Assembly: GCA_013398275.1 (NCBI GenBank)
Contig: VZSE01000617.1
Span: forward strand, 62,001-126,000
Source of the DNA: Promerops cafer
Lineage: Eukaryota > Chordata > Aves > Passeriformes > Nectariniidae
DNA: 64,000 bases
Direction of reading: 5' to 3'
The notes under the pieces were generated by a model. It was not told where the DNA came from and did not search any database. It saw nothing but the letters and a program-made list of their open reading frames with translations. The position numbers and the translations under genes are program-made. The stretch's first letter is position 1, and the number at the start of each line of letters is the position of its first letter. This document shows positions 1-13,000 of this stretch, piece after piece.

Positions 1-1175
1 ATTAGAATGCACTCAGACCACCTAGAGAATTGCAGAGGTTCCATGAAATCCTTCTTCATAGCATAGAGGGGAATGAGAAGGTCCCCTCTACTGCAGTTCC
101 TTTACCTGCAGCCTGTTTACTTTTCTGAAGAGAAGATACAGCCACCCTCCTGTCATAGCACAGAAATTTGAGTGCCTTGATACCAGGTATGACTTTGCTG
201 CTGAGCAATTTGGATGACAGAAGGAGGAGTTCATGCTGCACACACTGCCAGGGGACTGCAGGGAGGTTTAAATGCAGTGTTCAGTTCTGCCATGGTCTTT
301 TTTGAGTGACTGTGGCCTCTCTCCCTGCACCTCACTTCCAACACAGCTTGTTGCTGCCAGCTCCTTAGCTGTCCTCTGCTCTGAAAATGGTAAACGTGTC
401 AGGGCAGGGACACTCAGCAGCTACACTGAGTCTGTTGCAGTCCCCTAGGAGCTTACAAATCACAAACCAAACCCAGCTACATAAGGAGTTTGCATTGATG
501 CAGTTACCACCTCTGGGCAATGAAATGGGCAAACTGGAATTTGAAATAACAGGAAAAAGTCCTTTTCAGGTACTGTCCTTCCTCTTGAATAGCAGTCATG
601 TGGTCCAAAGAACAGCTAGGTTCAGGGCTCTTTTGTGTGGCTCTGGGCACCAAAGCAAGCTGCTGAGGTTACAGTAGAAGATTAGAAGTTTTGTCCAGTC
701 TCTCTCTGCAGTGAGGGAGAGTGGGGACTCCTTCACAGGATTTGTCACATCTTGGGACAATGTTTCTCATGTGGTGCAGGAATCTGGACCAGGGTGATGT
801 CTTTCCTGAGGACAAGTACTGGACCATGCATGGCTTGTGATTTAAAAAGGGAAAATTAAAGGCATGGAAGGAATTTTTGCTAAAAGTCTCATGGCAGACT
901 TCAGAAAAGAACTTCAAGCTGCCCATTTCCAGACCAGAGTCCTAGGTCATTAGGCTCTAATGAGTTCACATGATTTGCAGATATCTACACTTCCCTCTGT
1001 TATTTGAAAATGCAAAACATCACTGTTGTCATGTCTTGTAAGCAGAAAGGACAGCTGCAGTCATAAGGCAGGGTGTTATTCCCCATTCTGTGGGTATTGA
1101 ATCTATTTTCTCTAGGATACCTGTATCTGGACTTTAGTTTCAGAGGTGTTTCCTCTAATAATTTTTATTTTTCAG
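1..1175. other. Intronic sequence of the stomatin-family gene, no exon seen
   Basis: I searched for the exon that should encode the membrane hairpin and the EYERAIIFRLGR-type segment of stomatin and found none. This stretch is therefore best read as intron between an off-window upstream exon and the exon at 1176. No repeat was recognised in it. Confidence 0.5.
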
Positions 1176-1258
1176 GGGTGATCCTTGTACTTCCATGTAC
1201 AGATACATTTATCAAGGTTGATCTTAGGACGGTTGCCCGTGAGATTCCTCCACAAGAG
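1176..1258 (+). CDS. Stomatin-like exon a (start of SPFH domain)
   Basis: The acceptor is ttttcag and the donor is GAG|gtaact. The 83-nt exon starts with the last two bases of a split Gly codon and encodes VILVLPCTDTFIKVDLRT through IPPQE. Human stomatin has GLFFILPCTDSFIKVD at the same place. Confidence 0.92.
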
Positions 1259-4200
1259 GTAACTTCTCTAGTGGCCATCTAAGACAGGAACAAGTGATGT
1301 GGCAGATTCATGGTGCAATCAAAAATCCTGCACATTTTGTAATTTTGGCACGCTGAGCTACCGTATGGAATTTAGCTTCTTTGCTGTATCTTCTGGATTT
1401 CAAGCTGCTTACAAAACAACTTCTTGCCCAAAGAAGTTTTGGGTGCCCCATCCCTGGAAGTGTTCAAGGCCGGGTGGGAGGGGGCTCTGAGCAACCTGGT
1501 CTAGGGGATTGTGTGCCTGCCCGTGGGAGAGGGGTTGGAATGGAGTGATCTTTAAGATCCCTTCCAACCCAAACCATTCTATGATTCTCCTAATGAAAAT
1601 CTGCAGATGCATCATTGCAGGTCAAGCTGGTGTTCAGAACTGTGATTTCAAATATAAGGGGAGTTACAAGTGTGGATGAGAGACAAGAAGGACAAGAGAG
1701 GAGTGGGGTACAAAATTCCCAGTTGTAAATTAATGTCCTAATAAAATTGGATCTGACATGGAGCTTACCATTCAAAAGAGCCTTCTACATGTGTCTGGAA
1801 AGGCCAATTACCCATGGGTAACAAAACACATTAAATTAACAGGAATTAGCAGACAACCTTCCACAAAACTCAGGTCCAAGCAGGATATATCTTCAGGCAT
1901 TTTGTTGGCAAATTTTGACTGAAAAATTGAGTCTGAAGAATCAGTTGTTGAGCAATCCTGTTCTGATCAAGATTTGGTTCTGTGTGGCCTCAGCCCCATG
2001 GCAGAAAAATTCTTCTGCTTATGTACTTGGCACTGCCGTCCCCTTCTTTAAACAAAGAGCAGAGGGAGAAAAGGCAGCTTCAAGACCCTGTGGGCCCCCA
2101 GAATTTCCTACTGTGTTCCCCAGGAGATGTTTTTTGGGCTATTATCTTTTTGTAAAGAGAAAGAGCCTTTTCTCGGAGTATAGGGTGCAGGGGTGTGTGG
2201 TGTGAAATGAAAAATGGCTCCCCCAAAATGTGAGGCTGGAAGGAAGATGGTTGCAGAACTTGGATTGTATAAGGCTTTGCAGCTTTTGGCCAGGCTTCTG
2301 CAACATTTGGCAGAGTTTTTGGGAAGCATTCACTTGCAATCAAAAGATGCTGAGGAGGGAAATGATAGTGGAGCATCATCAGTTCTCCACTGAGGCCAGC
2401 TGCCTTCTGAGGCTCAGGGAGCTTGTCTGGCAAAAGATGGCAACTCTTTCATGAATGCTTAAATATTTCCTTCAGTTTCTTCTCACAATTTCTTGCACTT
2501 TTTTTTTTTTTTTTTTTTTTTGTTATTTTTGTTGGTGTATCTTACAAATGCATTGTTTAGGGAAAAGTAGCACAGATCTTCCGAGCCGCATGAAATGTAT
2601 AAACTCATTAACAGACCTTTCTACAACAAAGGAAGAGGTTAGCCATCATTTGTTATTGCAAAAGAAATTAATTCAAATTATGAGATTCACTTATTATTGA
2701 AGCAGTTATTTAGAGGGTATGTAAAGCATTTTCCCCCAGTTCAAATTTTGTTGATGCTGGACAGCTCTCTTGAAATAATTTCTTGGGAGAATGACAAAGA
2801 AATCAAAAGAAATTCTCAGTTTCTTTGAATTATCAGTGCCTTTTACTCACTAAGGGTTAAAAAAAATATTCCCCTTCCTAGGCAAAGAATGTGTTGTTGG
2901 ATCTTTCTGTGACTGTGTGCATTTCTCAAATGCAGATTCTCACCAGAGATGCTGTTACTGCCCAGGTGGATGGGGTGGTGCACTACAGGATCCACAGCGC
3001 TGTCAGTGCTGTTGCCAATGTCACTGATGTCCACTCTGCAACCTTGCTTCTGGCACAGACAACCATGAGAAATGTTCTGGGTACACAGAGCCTGGCTCAG
3101 CTTCTGGCAGATCGTGAGGAGATTGCACACAGTATCCAGGTAAATCTGGCACTCAATATGCACAAGCACGGAGTGTCTTCTGGGGTGTAGCAAATTAGAA
3201 ATAATCTCTTTATTTCTTCAACAAGAATAACAAAATATCCCGTTATGTTGTTTTTTTTTCAATTATACATCTTATTGCTTAGAGTTGGGAACAGTTATTC
3301 TAAAGGTATTTCCCCAGGCTCTTGTAGCAGAGTTATCTCTATCAAAAAGCAATTAAAATTCTGAAATTATCCAGTGACTTAAAAAAATCAGCTTAGGCCT
3401 TGCACAGAGGCAGCTGCAAACACGGAGAAAGAGATCTGCTGCTCATGGGAAGCTTCGTCTTGAGCAGACCCTTGACTGAGGCAAGACTTGTATCTCCTGT
3501 CATTACAACTAGGAGTACAAAATGGAGTTGTTGTATGCTTTAAAATGCCAAATGCCATCTGGTTTCTTTTTTGATTTGGCAGCCAAGAAGAGAGCAGAGG
3601 AAAAATCCAACACCCGATTTACTAATTTCAGTCAGAGACAAGTCATAGTCAGACCAAAGAGAGACTGTACCCTCTGCAGCCAGGAGAGTGGCCACGCAGA
3701 GACAGGGTCATGGTGGTGGTGTGGATTGCAGGAGTGCCCAGGAGCCAGAGCACAGATGAGTTTGCCAGTGCTGCAGGGCTGCCTTGTGTCTCACCCATAG
3801 TGTACTTTTACCATGCTGTGCTGTTTAAGGAAGTTGCTGTAGTATTTCTTTGTAAAAGAGAGAAGGGGATCATGATTTAGAAGGCAGGTGAGAAGCCACC
3901 CAGGAGACACTGGTGTTGACCAGCAAGTGTTTCATGAGGCTGTGGGACCCACTGTGCACACACCTCGCTGGGTGCTGTGCCCCTGGAGCATCCCTCTTCC
4001 TGCTGTGCAGGTTTGCCCTGTCCTTCTGTCCAAGCAGGGTACACCACATGGTTTTCCCCCTGCCAGCACTGTGCTCTTCCTGGCGTGTTGTTTGTCCCCC
4101 AAGGCTACCCTCGACAGTGCCACGGAGCAGTGGGGAGTCAAAGTGGCCCGTGTGGAGATCAAAGACATCCAGATCCCCATGGCCATGCAGAGGGCAATGG

Positions 4201-4848
4201 CAACTGAAGCTGAGGCTGCTCGAGAGACAAAAGCTAAGGTGAGATCCATGACAGTGTCCACCTCCAGACTTTCACTTCCTTGTCATAGAACCACAGAACA
4301 GTTTAGGATGGACAAGACTGCTCAGATCACCAAGTCCAACCTTTAAACCCAGCACTGCTGAGTCCACCACCAAAGCATGTCCGTAAGCACCACATCTACA
4401 TACCCTTTAAATGACCACCGGGGTTAGTGACTCCACCACTTCCCTGGGCATCCTCTTCCAATGCTTGACAATCTAAGTTTTTTCCTAATATCCATTGTGA
4501 ACCTCCCCTGGGGCAACTTAAAGGCCATTTCCTCTAGTCCTATGGTTCCAGGAATCCAAGCTAGTTTGTTTTCTCCTCGTTATAAAGCTGTATTTTCACC
4601 TCTATGAGCAGCGTTTCCATGCCATTTCCATTTTTGTTCCTTTGCAGGTTGTGGCAGCTGAAGGAGAAATGAATGCTTCCAAAGGTCTCCAGAAGGCTGC
4701 CATGGTGCTGGCCGAGTCTCCGGCAGGTCTGCCGCTGCGTTACCTGCAAACATTAACAGCTGTGGCAGCACAGAATAATTCCACCATTGTCTTCCCTCTC
4801 CCTATAACTATGTTTGGGAGTTTGGGGCACAAAAGTACAGGGGGATAG
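1176..4848 (+). CDS. Stomatin-family gene (STOM-like), 3' part, four coding exons
   Basis: The last four coding exons are 1176-1258, 2936-3139, 4104-4238 and 4648-4848 (TAG). All have consensus AG/GT borders and consistent phases (split Gly codon, then phase 0 at each junction). They encode about 207 residues of the SPFH/band 7 domain and C-terminal tail. Motifs shared with stomatin are LPCTDTFIKVDLRT, IPPQEILTRDAVT, LLAQTT.RNVLGT, DREEIAH, RVEIKD, RAMA.EAEA, AEGEMNAS, LRYLQTL and NSTIVFPLPI. Stomatins are hairpin-anchored membrane proteins that oligomerise in lipid rafts and modulate ion channels and transporters. The 5' exons with the membrane hairpin lie outside the window. The sequence is closer to STOM than to STOML3 (DGVVHYR, REEIAH, GEMNAS), but it departs at many positions that are conserved in STOM (for example AREIPPQE and HSAVSAVANVTDVHSAT). 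It may be a divergent paralogue, so I give no symbol. It converges on the C4 gene. Confidence 0.93.
1428..1589 (+). repeat. CR1 LINE 3' end, plus orientation
   Basis: The text matches the CR1 3' end typical of birds: CCCATCCCTGGAAGTGTTCAA, then GAGCAACCTGGTCTAG, GATCTTTAAGATCCCTTCCA, and the terminal ATTCTATGATTCT microsatellite-like tail. It lies in a stomatin-like intron. Confidence 0.9.
2499..2521. repeat. Poly-T run
   Basis: An uninterrupted run of about 23 T in an intron. Confidence 0.9.
2936..3139 (+). CDS. Stomatin-like exon b (SPFH core)
   Basis: A 204-nt exon, phase 0 at both ends, with acceptor aatgcag and donor CAG|gtaaat. It encodes ILTRDAVTAQVDGVVHYR through RNVLGTQSLAQLLADREE and IAHSIQ. 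It is the most conserved block of the stomatin SPFH domain. Confidence 0.95.
3140..4103 (+). other. Stomatin-like intron
   Basis: Intron between the two SPFH exons. Several open frames occur here but none resembles a known protein. No repeat was recognised. Confidence 0.6.
4104..4238 (+). CDS. Stomatin-like exon c
   Basis: A 135-nt exon, phase 0 at both ends, after cccccaag and before AAG|gtgaga. It encodes ATLDSATEQWGVKVARVEIK and then a stretch with RAMATEAEAARETKAK, the conserved end of the SPFH domain and start of the coiled-coil helix. Confidence 0.95.
4285..4553 (-). repeat. CR1 LINE fragment, minus orientation
   Basis: This is the reverse complement of a CR1 3' end. It reads CATAGAACCACAGAACAG, then ACTCCACCACTTCCCTGGGC, CAATGCTTGACAA, TTTTTCCTAATATCCA and AACCTCCCCTGG, all characteristic of avian CR1. 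It sits in the last intron of the stomatin-like gene. Confidence 0.92.
4648..4848 (+). CDS. Stomatin-like terminal exon with stop
   Basis: The acceptor is tttgcag, phase 0, and the exon ends in TAG at 4846-4848. It encodes VVAAEGEMNASKGLQKAAMV, then SPAGLPLRYLQTL, NSTIVFPLPI and a short tail SLGHKSTGG. The tail differs from human STOM. No canonical AATAAA was seen close downstream. Confidence 0.95.
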   Translation, partial: VVAAEGEMNASKGLQKAAMVLAESPAGLPLRYLQTLTAVAAQNNSTIVFPLPITMFGSLGHKSTGG

Positions 4849-6546
4849 AGACTGTTCCATGCTAGCTCCTAGGCCAGAGATATTTAAAGGTTTTCCTAGG
4901 AAGCAAGGGGGTCCCGATTGGCATAGTTAAAGTAGGAGCATGTTTGGGTCCTCTGTCCCCAAAATAAGAGTAAAATAAGTTTAATAATCACACCCAGCTC
5001 CCACTTTGAGACTGCATTTGCAAAGTTCAGACACTAAGCAGTTCCAGCTTAGACTCACCTGCAAGTAAAATGGAAGAAAATGTATAAAATGTATGTTAGA
5101 CATAATATAAAATCTTAATGATGCTTTCACCACACTTTACAGAGTCTTGAGTGTTGCAATTATTTGGTGATTTGTCTGCTAGGCAAGAACCTCTGAGCTG
5201 TTGATGTATTCCACACAGAAGAAGGGTCAGACATCGGTGTTTAACCCAAGCCCTGTGGAGTGGAAAGGAAGGATCTGGCTCTTAACCTTAGAGGTATTCT
5301 TCCATAAATATTGGCAGAGTTACTGGATAATGGGTATGCCAGTGGAACAGCCTATTCTTTATCTTCTATTAATAGAAATGAGTACTTGCTTTACTGACCT
5401 CAGCTGTATTTTGCTATATCAGTGACATTTATATAAGCTGTGTAGTAAAGGAAAGAGAATGTATGACCAAGCATTGCAATCACATTTCATAAATGTGAAA
5501 GCTGGGGCAAACCTCCAGGTCCTCTGTCACTTTAAGTGTCTGTCTTTCACCTTCAGTAGGTTTCTTATCTTCCTTTACATATGTCATGAAGCAGTCATGC
5601 AGCTTTTCCTGAACTGAGCCTTCCCTTCCCTCCATCCATCCAATGCTTGGCAGCTGAGAGGAAGATGTTTCGGATATCCAGATTCAGCTGATGCTGAATT
5701 TGCAGCCTTCAAAGATAGCTGTTCAATTCACAGTTCAGGCACACAGCAATGAACTGTCTTCTCTGAATCCGAAATTTCTTGTGATGGAGCTGTTTTGGTA
5801 GGTGCTGCTGCATTGTAACGTCTTGGCCACATGAGCATCACTGTTGCCCTTTCTGTCAGTAGGGTCATTTGACTCCAAATTAATCACCTCAGCATGGACC
5901 TACTAATTATCATATCATTGACACAGGCCCTTCTTATTTGTGCTGCAGTGTAGCACAAGAAGTCCACGTGGCAGATGTTTGTGCTCAGTAGCTGCTGGCA
6001 CAAATAGTGGTACGAGCATCTGAGGATGGTGACCTACCCAGTTCTCTGCTTCAGACATGACTGCCCAATGGCATTTGCTGGCAAGCTAAAGAAGTAAAAC
6101 CTGTACTTGAAAGTCATCTGCTTATCAGTGTTATCAAAACATTTTCCGTAGACTTTTTGTTATCCAAAGAAAAGAGCAGTTTTGAGTTAAACTCTTGAAA
6201 ATGAAAAGCTTGAAAGACACGTGGCTACAGAGTGCAATTAAAAGCAATTCTGTGCCCTCAGTGAGCTAGCAGCCTAACACGTCTGTGGAAGACTCCTGAG
6301 TCCAGTGCAGGACATGTCAGTGTACCACTTTTAGTTCCAGCTTTAGAAGTGTGTGGAATCCAGCCATGGGGTCAGCAGGACTGACAATTACAAACACAAA
6401 CCAGCTGATGTGTTGAAGCATGAGTGTTGGTATCTCTTCTCTTTTAGCACAGGTAAGCCCATGAACACCCAGTTTTCTTTTTGACCCATGAAAATGTCTT
6501 GGCCATTTTTAAATAGTTGGGGTTTTTTTTTTTTTTTTTTTTTTTG

Positions 6547-6577
<31 letters not shown>

Positions 6578-6744
6578 CCCCCAGAACTGCAGGAATTAAT
6601 CAGGCAATGCACAATGTGTTTTTCTTTTGACACTCTGCAGGATAATTGCACCATTGTATAATAGCTCAAGGAGACAGAGACTCCTACTCTCTCTTCCCCG
6701 GTGTCAGCTACAATAAACACAATAACTAGTAGAGGAACTGCATT
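4849..6744. other. Convergent intergenic region
   Basis: About 2 kb separates the stop codons of the stomatin-like and C4 genes; part of it must be 3' UTR of both. The main landmark is a T-rich tract at 6520-6578. No gene was recognised. Confidence 0.7.
6520..6578. repeat. T-rich tract interrupted by GGG
   Basis: Two long T runs separated by GGG, bordered by GGGG on the left and CCCCC on the right. It lies within 400 bases of the C4 stop, just beyond its predicted polyadenylation site. Confidence 0.9.
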
Positions 6745-6750
6745 TTTATT
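6745..6750 (-). promoter_or_regulatory. Polyadenylation signal of the C4-type gene
   Basis: On the minus strand this reads AATAAA, about 170 nt past the C4 stop codon. A 3' UTR of this length is similar to that of mammalian C4. No other canonical hexamer lies closer. Confidence 0.75.
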
Positions 6751-6917
6751 GTATTACCCACACACACATCCACAAGAGGATACCCCAATCAGCGAAACAG
6801 CAATAGAAGCAGCCCTGCAATGTTTCAGGTGCCAATGGGATGCACAGGCTTTGCAGGAAGAATTCTGGCAGAAGGCGAGCTGCAGTCACAGAGAGATGTG
6901 GGGGTCAGGGCCAGCGT

Positions 6918-7056
6918 TCAGACATGGCACAGGCTGTCAGAGGTGCTCAGGAAGTCCTGCAGGTGAGCACAGCTCTGCCGGCGCAGAGTGCTGCGGCACT
7001 CGTTGACCTCTGGAATTTTCTCCACCCAGGCCTGTGCATCAAGTAAGTATTGCATC
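6918..7056 (-). CDS. C4: C4 exon 41 (C-terminus, stop)
   Basis: Residues about 1640-1685. It starts with one base of a split Lys codon after cacgcag and ends at TGA (6918-6920). It encodes MQYLLDAQAWVEKIP, then ECRSTLRRQSCAHLQDFL and LCHV. The three cysteines match the last three of human C4. Confidence 0.95.
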
Positions 7057-10000
7057 CTGCGTGAAAATGGGACAGGTGAAGGTGTTTAGTCATTATTCCT
7101 GACATGGAGCAATGGGAAAGTGTAATCCTTGAGCTGCTGCATCCCTCCAGAGAGGCATCTCTGAAATCAAAAGTTATACTAGCCAAGAAACTTGCCTGAA
7201 ACTTGCTTTCACCAGCAGGTTAACTGAGCTTTGAACAAAGCCTGGGATGTGTCAGTGCCAAGCTGGGAAAGACCTGGCTGTACTTTGAGTATGTCAGGTA
7301 AGCTTGGGCTAAGTTTCTGTTAGAGTTTCCAGAATGACACAAAGACCCAAGTGCACACCAGTGGGACAGTGAGGGGAAGTTTAGCTCCAACAGAGTATCC
7401 CAAAATATTTCCCAGTTTTCTGTGATGAGAAGCCGTGTAACTTGCAGTATTTCATGCCTGAACTGGAGATGACGTTGGAGATTAAACCTCTGCTGGGACA
7501 CCCCAGTCTCTATCAGGCTTCTTTTTAAGCAGGCCCCTCACCTAGGCACTCACTTTGGTGTCAGATAGAGATGGGAATGGGACTTTTTAAGGTTTTATGA
7601 AGTGGTGCTCACAGCTTGATGGAGATCTCCTCCCTAGAAGCTTTCAGAGGCATTACCTTTGTCCAATTCTGTGCAGGAAACATTTAGGATATCTTCCTCC
7701 CTGAATATTTGATAGTGTCATACTAAATTCCTACTCAGATATATTCCCTTTTTTCATTAAAGTGTGACAGTGAGAAATGAGAAGAATATGCTACTTGCAT
7801 GCATGGTGTAACAGCAACCTTGGGAGCTGCTCTTAGTCATGGTCCCACACATTTCTTCTGCAAACCCAGGAGCTGTTTAAGGCATTTGCAGTAGTTGGAC
7901 TGGGTAGCTTTTCCCATTATCCCTTTCTAGCTGTGAGTTTTAACCCAGAGGAATCAGGGCCAGATTTCCCACTGAGGAAGTGTGGGAACCACAGATCCAT
8001 GAGCCAATAGATTTGGGTGGCCCAGCTCTTCCCCAAAGCTCTGCTTTTGCTTATGGAGTGGAACACTGCATTCTACTAAATCCAGCAGAATCAGACCCTG
8101 AAAAATTTGGTGCTGCCTTTACTTTCTGGAGGTATTCTAATAGATTGACTATCCTCTGGGTTTAAGGTCCATGACAGCAGCTGCTGCCCAGAGACCATTT
8201 TGCACTTACTTGTTGTTGCAATCAACTGTTTGCCCATCTCTCCCCATGAGGAGGTAGCGTTTTCCAGGGACAATGTTTAACTTGCACGTGGAGCGCGATA
8301 GGAACTGTCGGTGCTCACCCACTTGGATGCTTTCATCTGCAGCTGTGGGACAAGAAGACAAAACCCCATGAACTTTTCTAACAAAGAGAAGAACTGTAGC
8401 TCACAGGACACAACCCACTGTGATCATTTGCCCCACTGCTAAGCCAAGGTAATATTTCACTTGGGAATTGGGGCTTGACACGTGAATAAATGGCCCTGCT
8501 ACAGTAGGATATATTTCCCTTAGCATGACCTGACAAAAAGTAAGCCACTTTTGCCTTAGCTGGTTGTCTTGGCCTTTGCAGTAATTATTGGAAGAGATGT
8601 TTTCCTATAGACCTTAGGACCTTTCAGATCTTATGGAGTTTGCTTGAATCTCAGAGACTGAAGGAAAAGCCAAGGAAAATAGAAAACATGCTATCTTCCA
8701 TTCCAGAATGCTCAGGTTCGGGGTGGTCTTAAAAGCTAGCAAACCAAATTCAAACATTTTGAGGCTCAACAATGCAGCAGACAGTATTAAAATCTCACCC
8801 TCCTTAGCACACCTGACCTGAACTTTACTAATGCAGCCTTTATGCTATTCCCTCTGAGTCTGATACACAGGACAATTGCCTGGTGATCTCCACGTTAAAG
8901 TAACTTAGACAATTCTGGTCTGGATTCTGGCCCAGAAGTTTATTCACTCAGAATTGCACTGCCCACTACACAAGTGGGCATCCAAGCCAGATGAGGTGGC
9001 TGCTCAGATACTGCAATGACATGAGAGCTGAAAATACATTTATTCATCTGACCAATCTCAGATCATGAGGACACTATATTGTTTAACTAGAACAACAGCT
9101 TTCAAAGTCTTTAAAAAAAAAAAAAAAAAAAGCAATACACCACAGTCTTTTTATCAGTTAACAGAATCTTGTGCAGCATCTGCTCTTATATAGAGTATTA
9201 TATTACAAGTATGGAAAGACTAGTCATCAAAATCCTAAAAGTAGAATAAAAACTGAAGTAGAATATTCTAACATTAATAAGCTTTCAGAGAATTTGGCAT
9301 AGACTGCTAATCTGTGAAACCTAACTTTAAGAACCTTATCTACCACCTAGTTAAACTTGTATCAGTTTAATATGCTACTTATACATCTACATTTTTAGAG
9401 AGAATATAAGTCCTGTAGGTTTTCTCATATAACCCAAGCCCTTTTTGCTGTTCCTATGCTACACGGTGTCCTGAATTTTCATTTTGTTCATGGAACGCAG
9501 AGATGGGTCAGGACTACTTGAGAAAATGATGGTGTTATGCCTCATTTGGCTTAAATTACCAAGGTGTTTCTCGGTTCATATGCTTCACAAATGGCCCAAG
9601 ACAATTCAGACATTGGGATCATAAGCATTTGAGTCATTACCTTGAGCGGTTATTACGTAATTTTCAATTTTAAATCTCCAATTAAAAAAGTTGAAATTTA
9701 ACGTTTCAAAGCATCCAAGCGGAATTTAAGGAAAACAATTACTTCCAGTTTTAGAATTTCTAATGGGAAATAATGTTTAAAAAGGGGAGGGGGGGAAGAA
9801 GAGGAAAAAAAAAGATTCTGTGCTACTTTCTATGGACTATACTGTTCCCCTAAGGGACTCCTGGATGGCTCATAGGACAATATAAATATTAGCCATACAA
9901 AACATATGCACTACTTCTATCAATAACCAAAGTAATCTGAGAAGCACACACCTGCAAAATCCTCTTTTGCTGACTCCCAAACACAAATAAGTGTTTCCAT

Positions 10001-13000
10001 CTGTCTTCTGAACCAACCTTTCACTTCAAAGATTGTTAAGGAAATAATGACGGGTTCCAGAGAATGAGATTATACCCTACTAATTCTCATCTAAACTTGG
10101 TGATGGCAACAAAGGCCAGCCTGACTCTAAAGAGCCACAGAGAATACAAGAGATAATAACATTGGTTCAGTCACGAGCAGATTTGTGTGCAACATCTAGC
10201 TTTTTCTTCATCCTCATATGTTTTCATGCCTCCTGCCAGCCCTTCCCAGGCCTGCTGAAAGCTTCCTGATGCTCAGAAGCTGCTTCTGACAGCACAAACC
10301 AAAAAGAATTATCAAGTATGTGGGAATAGAAGACATCCTTTCCCTTCAACTTCACATTCAAAGGATGTTTCTCTCAGCTACCAAAACCCAAAATCTTTCC
10401 ACTGCTTTCCTGCAAGCTGTGAGTACAAATGCATTTGGACCCAGAGCCCTAAAGCCTTTAAATCCTGTAGGTATTCTCAAGAGATTAATAAAACTTTCCA
10501 CCGGGATAACATAATCTCCTCTAGTCAGTATTTTGACCACTAGGTACGTTATCATTTCCCTCCATAGGGAAAGCCCTGAGTATGTCAGATGCCCTCTCTG
10601 GACTCAGGAAGCACGGACCTTATTTTCCTACAGGAACTGAACGCTAGGCACAGATCACAAGTTGTGTGTCATAAAGTACTCTGTGACATTGCCAGGCCCC
10701 TGGGCAAAGATTGATGGAGTGAGTTAATTATTCTGCTCCAGAGAGGAAAGATTTCAAAACCTTTGAAGTTCCTTTTTAAAGGCAATCCTGGCTGCCAAAC
10801 TCAAAACTGGTGACCACATGATACCACGGCAGCTGAAGTCTGATGTGTCATCTGACAGCTTCCCCAGAAATTACTGTGAGAGTGTCAGTGCTCTCTGATG
10901 CTGCTCATTAAGTTCACACGGGGGCAGCTGGGATGGCAGGCCAGCAAAAGAACATTGTCTAAGAGCTGTGCAAACCTTTACACTGCACCTAACAACAAAG
11001 AAGCCATTCTATTTCTTTAGCACAGTTATTAAATTGAAGTTCCAGAAGTTTTCCTGTCTTCATTGAGCTCAGCCAAGTCACTGTGGACAAATCTTAGCCT
11101 GTTCCACAGGGTTGCAATTGCTTAATAATTAGTTGAGTAATAAGCACTTCAAATCTTCATTTAGTATCAGAGCAGAAGTCAGTGGATATGTCCACATGAG
11201 AAAAAATAAGGATCTGTCAACAGTCTATAAAATGAAATAGTTGATGCAGAAGACATAATACCCACACTATGCATGTTTTTTGAGAGGTTTATCTTAGACT
11301 AGCTCCAGTATGTAACCATGGACTCAATGAGTGTGGAATGTGTCTTCTGGTTTATTTTCATCTGAAATTATTGAAGATCATGTGCTCTGGGATTGCAAAA
11401 TATGAACCAAAAAAACTACCCTGGGGCTGAACTGAACAGTGAGGCAGCTGCACCAAACAAGCCTTGCAATAAAAAAGCCTTCTTGAAAGCCTACTGTAGA
11501 AATATATCTCACCCTACTTTTCCATGGCAGAAGAAGGCATCTGCATGGCTCATGCTGGCTAACATTTAGTCAACCTAGTTTTCCTATAGGTGAATGAAAG
11601 GAGTCAAACAATTTGATACTTACATGCTTTAAGGATTTTGTGGATTTTGGCCTCATAGTAATCAAAAACATTCTTCTCTGTACTGTTGAGGATCTCCACC
11701 TCATATGCTGCAACAGACAACAACTCTGTGATGCCAGATGGCAACATGAAATTGCATCTAAAGACTGAATAGTAGGTGTGCTTTTACCAAGTGTCTGAAC
11801 AGAGGCCAATGTAACATCTACTCACAAAACATGGAATTATTAATCAAGAGACTCTAGATTTGTATTCCTTTCTTTGTATTTTTTCAAAAAAGCTCCTCTG
11901 TGGTTAGGTTTTCACTCTTTTTCCTGTCTTTCTCTTAGCATCTAACTTACTAATTATGCCCAACCAGTTTTCCTTCAGTAGTTTATCCAAATTCTTTTAT
12001 CCAAAGAAGAGGCCAGAAAGGTGAATTAACAAAGGGAAAAATATTTATCTAGCTCTGCAGAAGGAGCTACTAAGCTATGGCATGCTGTGGAAACCCTATT
12101 CTTTATTAACATCCTGTAACACGAGGGATGTAGGGGATTGTGGTACTGCACCATGTTTTTTTTCTAAACCCTGTGACGTAATGTCCACCCCTCCTTCCCC
12201 CAGCATCCTGCTGCATCTTTCCAAGGCCTTTACTTCCCACATCACTGCCCTGATGACTACAATTGCACATGCCTTCGTTTGTTATTTCTCCTTGGCCTCT
12301 CGGCCACATACAGAAACCCTACTCAATTCAGGAGAGGTCTAGGCACTCAAAACTACAAGTTTATACTTATTAAAATGAATGACACTGAAATCAACAGTTG
12401 TCTTTCATGCCTTACCATAATCTGCAGTAGGTTGGTAGCAGACGAAACTAACGCGCGTGGTTTGTGTTAACGCTTTACTGAAAGTGGATTTTTGTCTTGG
12501 GCAGGGACCTGGAGGGAAGAAAACAAGTGATACACCCCTATAGGCATGGATATGAAGGCAGATGTCACTTACACATGCATATTCACACAACAATATAACA
12601 GAATAAAAAGGCAGAACAATTTTCTTAGTGGTGTGATAGAGGGTTTTTACACACACATGCACATGTGTATATATATTGCATTTAGCTATCAAAAAATCCT
12701 GCATATCTGAGAAAAAAAATAATTTGATACTGAACATCCTAGAAGATGAATGTGTCCTGAATTACACATTAGGATAATTCTAATGGTCCTTTCTGGGCTT
12801 AACAATTCCCGTGTGGATTGCTCCTAGAAGTAATTATTATTTTATTATTTTAGACCAGCTTGTGAAGTCATTCCTTACCTTCTGCACACTGGCAGACGGT
12901 GGCATGGCACAGCTTTGAAAGCATGGCACTGTGCTTGGGAGCACTGTAGAACACACTGCACCTCCTGTCTGTGGACAAGGAACAAAGCAGCTTGAATGGG

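Larger units (their letters stand above)
1259..2935 (+). other. Stomatin-like intron with CR1 fragment and T run
   Basis: This intron carries a CR1 3' end (about 1428-1589) and a run of about 23 T (2499-2521). No additional exon was seen in it. Confidence 0.7.

Noticed and set aside
3888..4346. Long alternative frame across stomatin-like exon c
   Set aside because: A continuous read through exon c and its flanks; exon c itself is bounded by splice sites, and the flanks have no homology.
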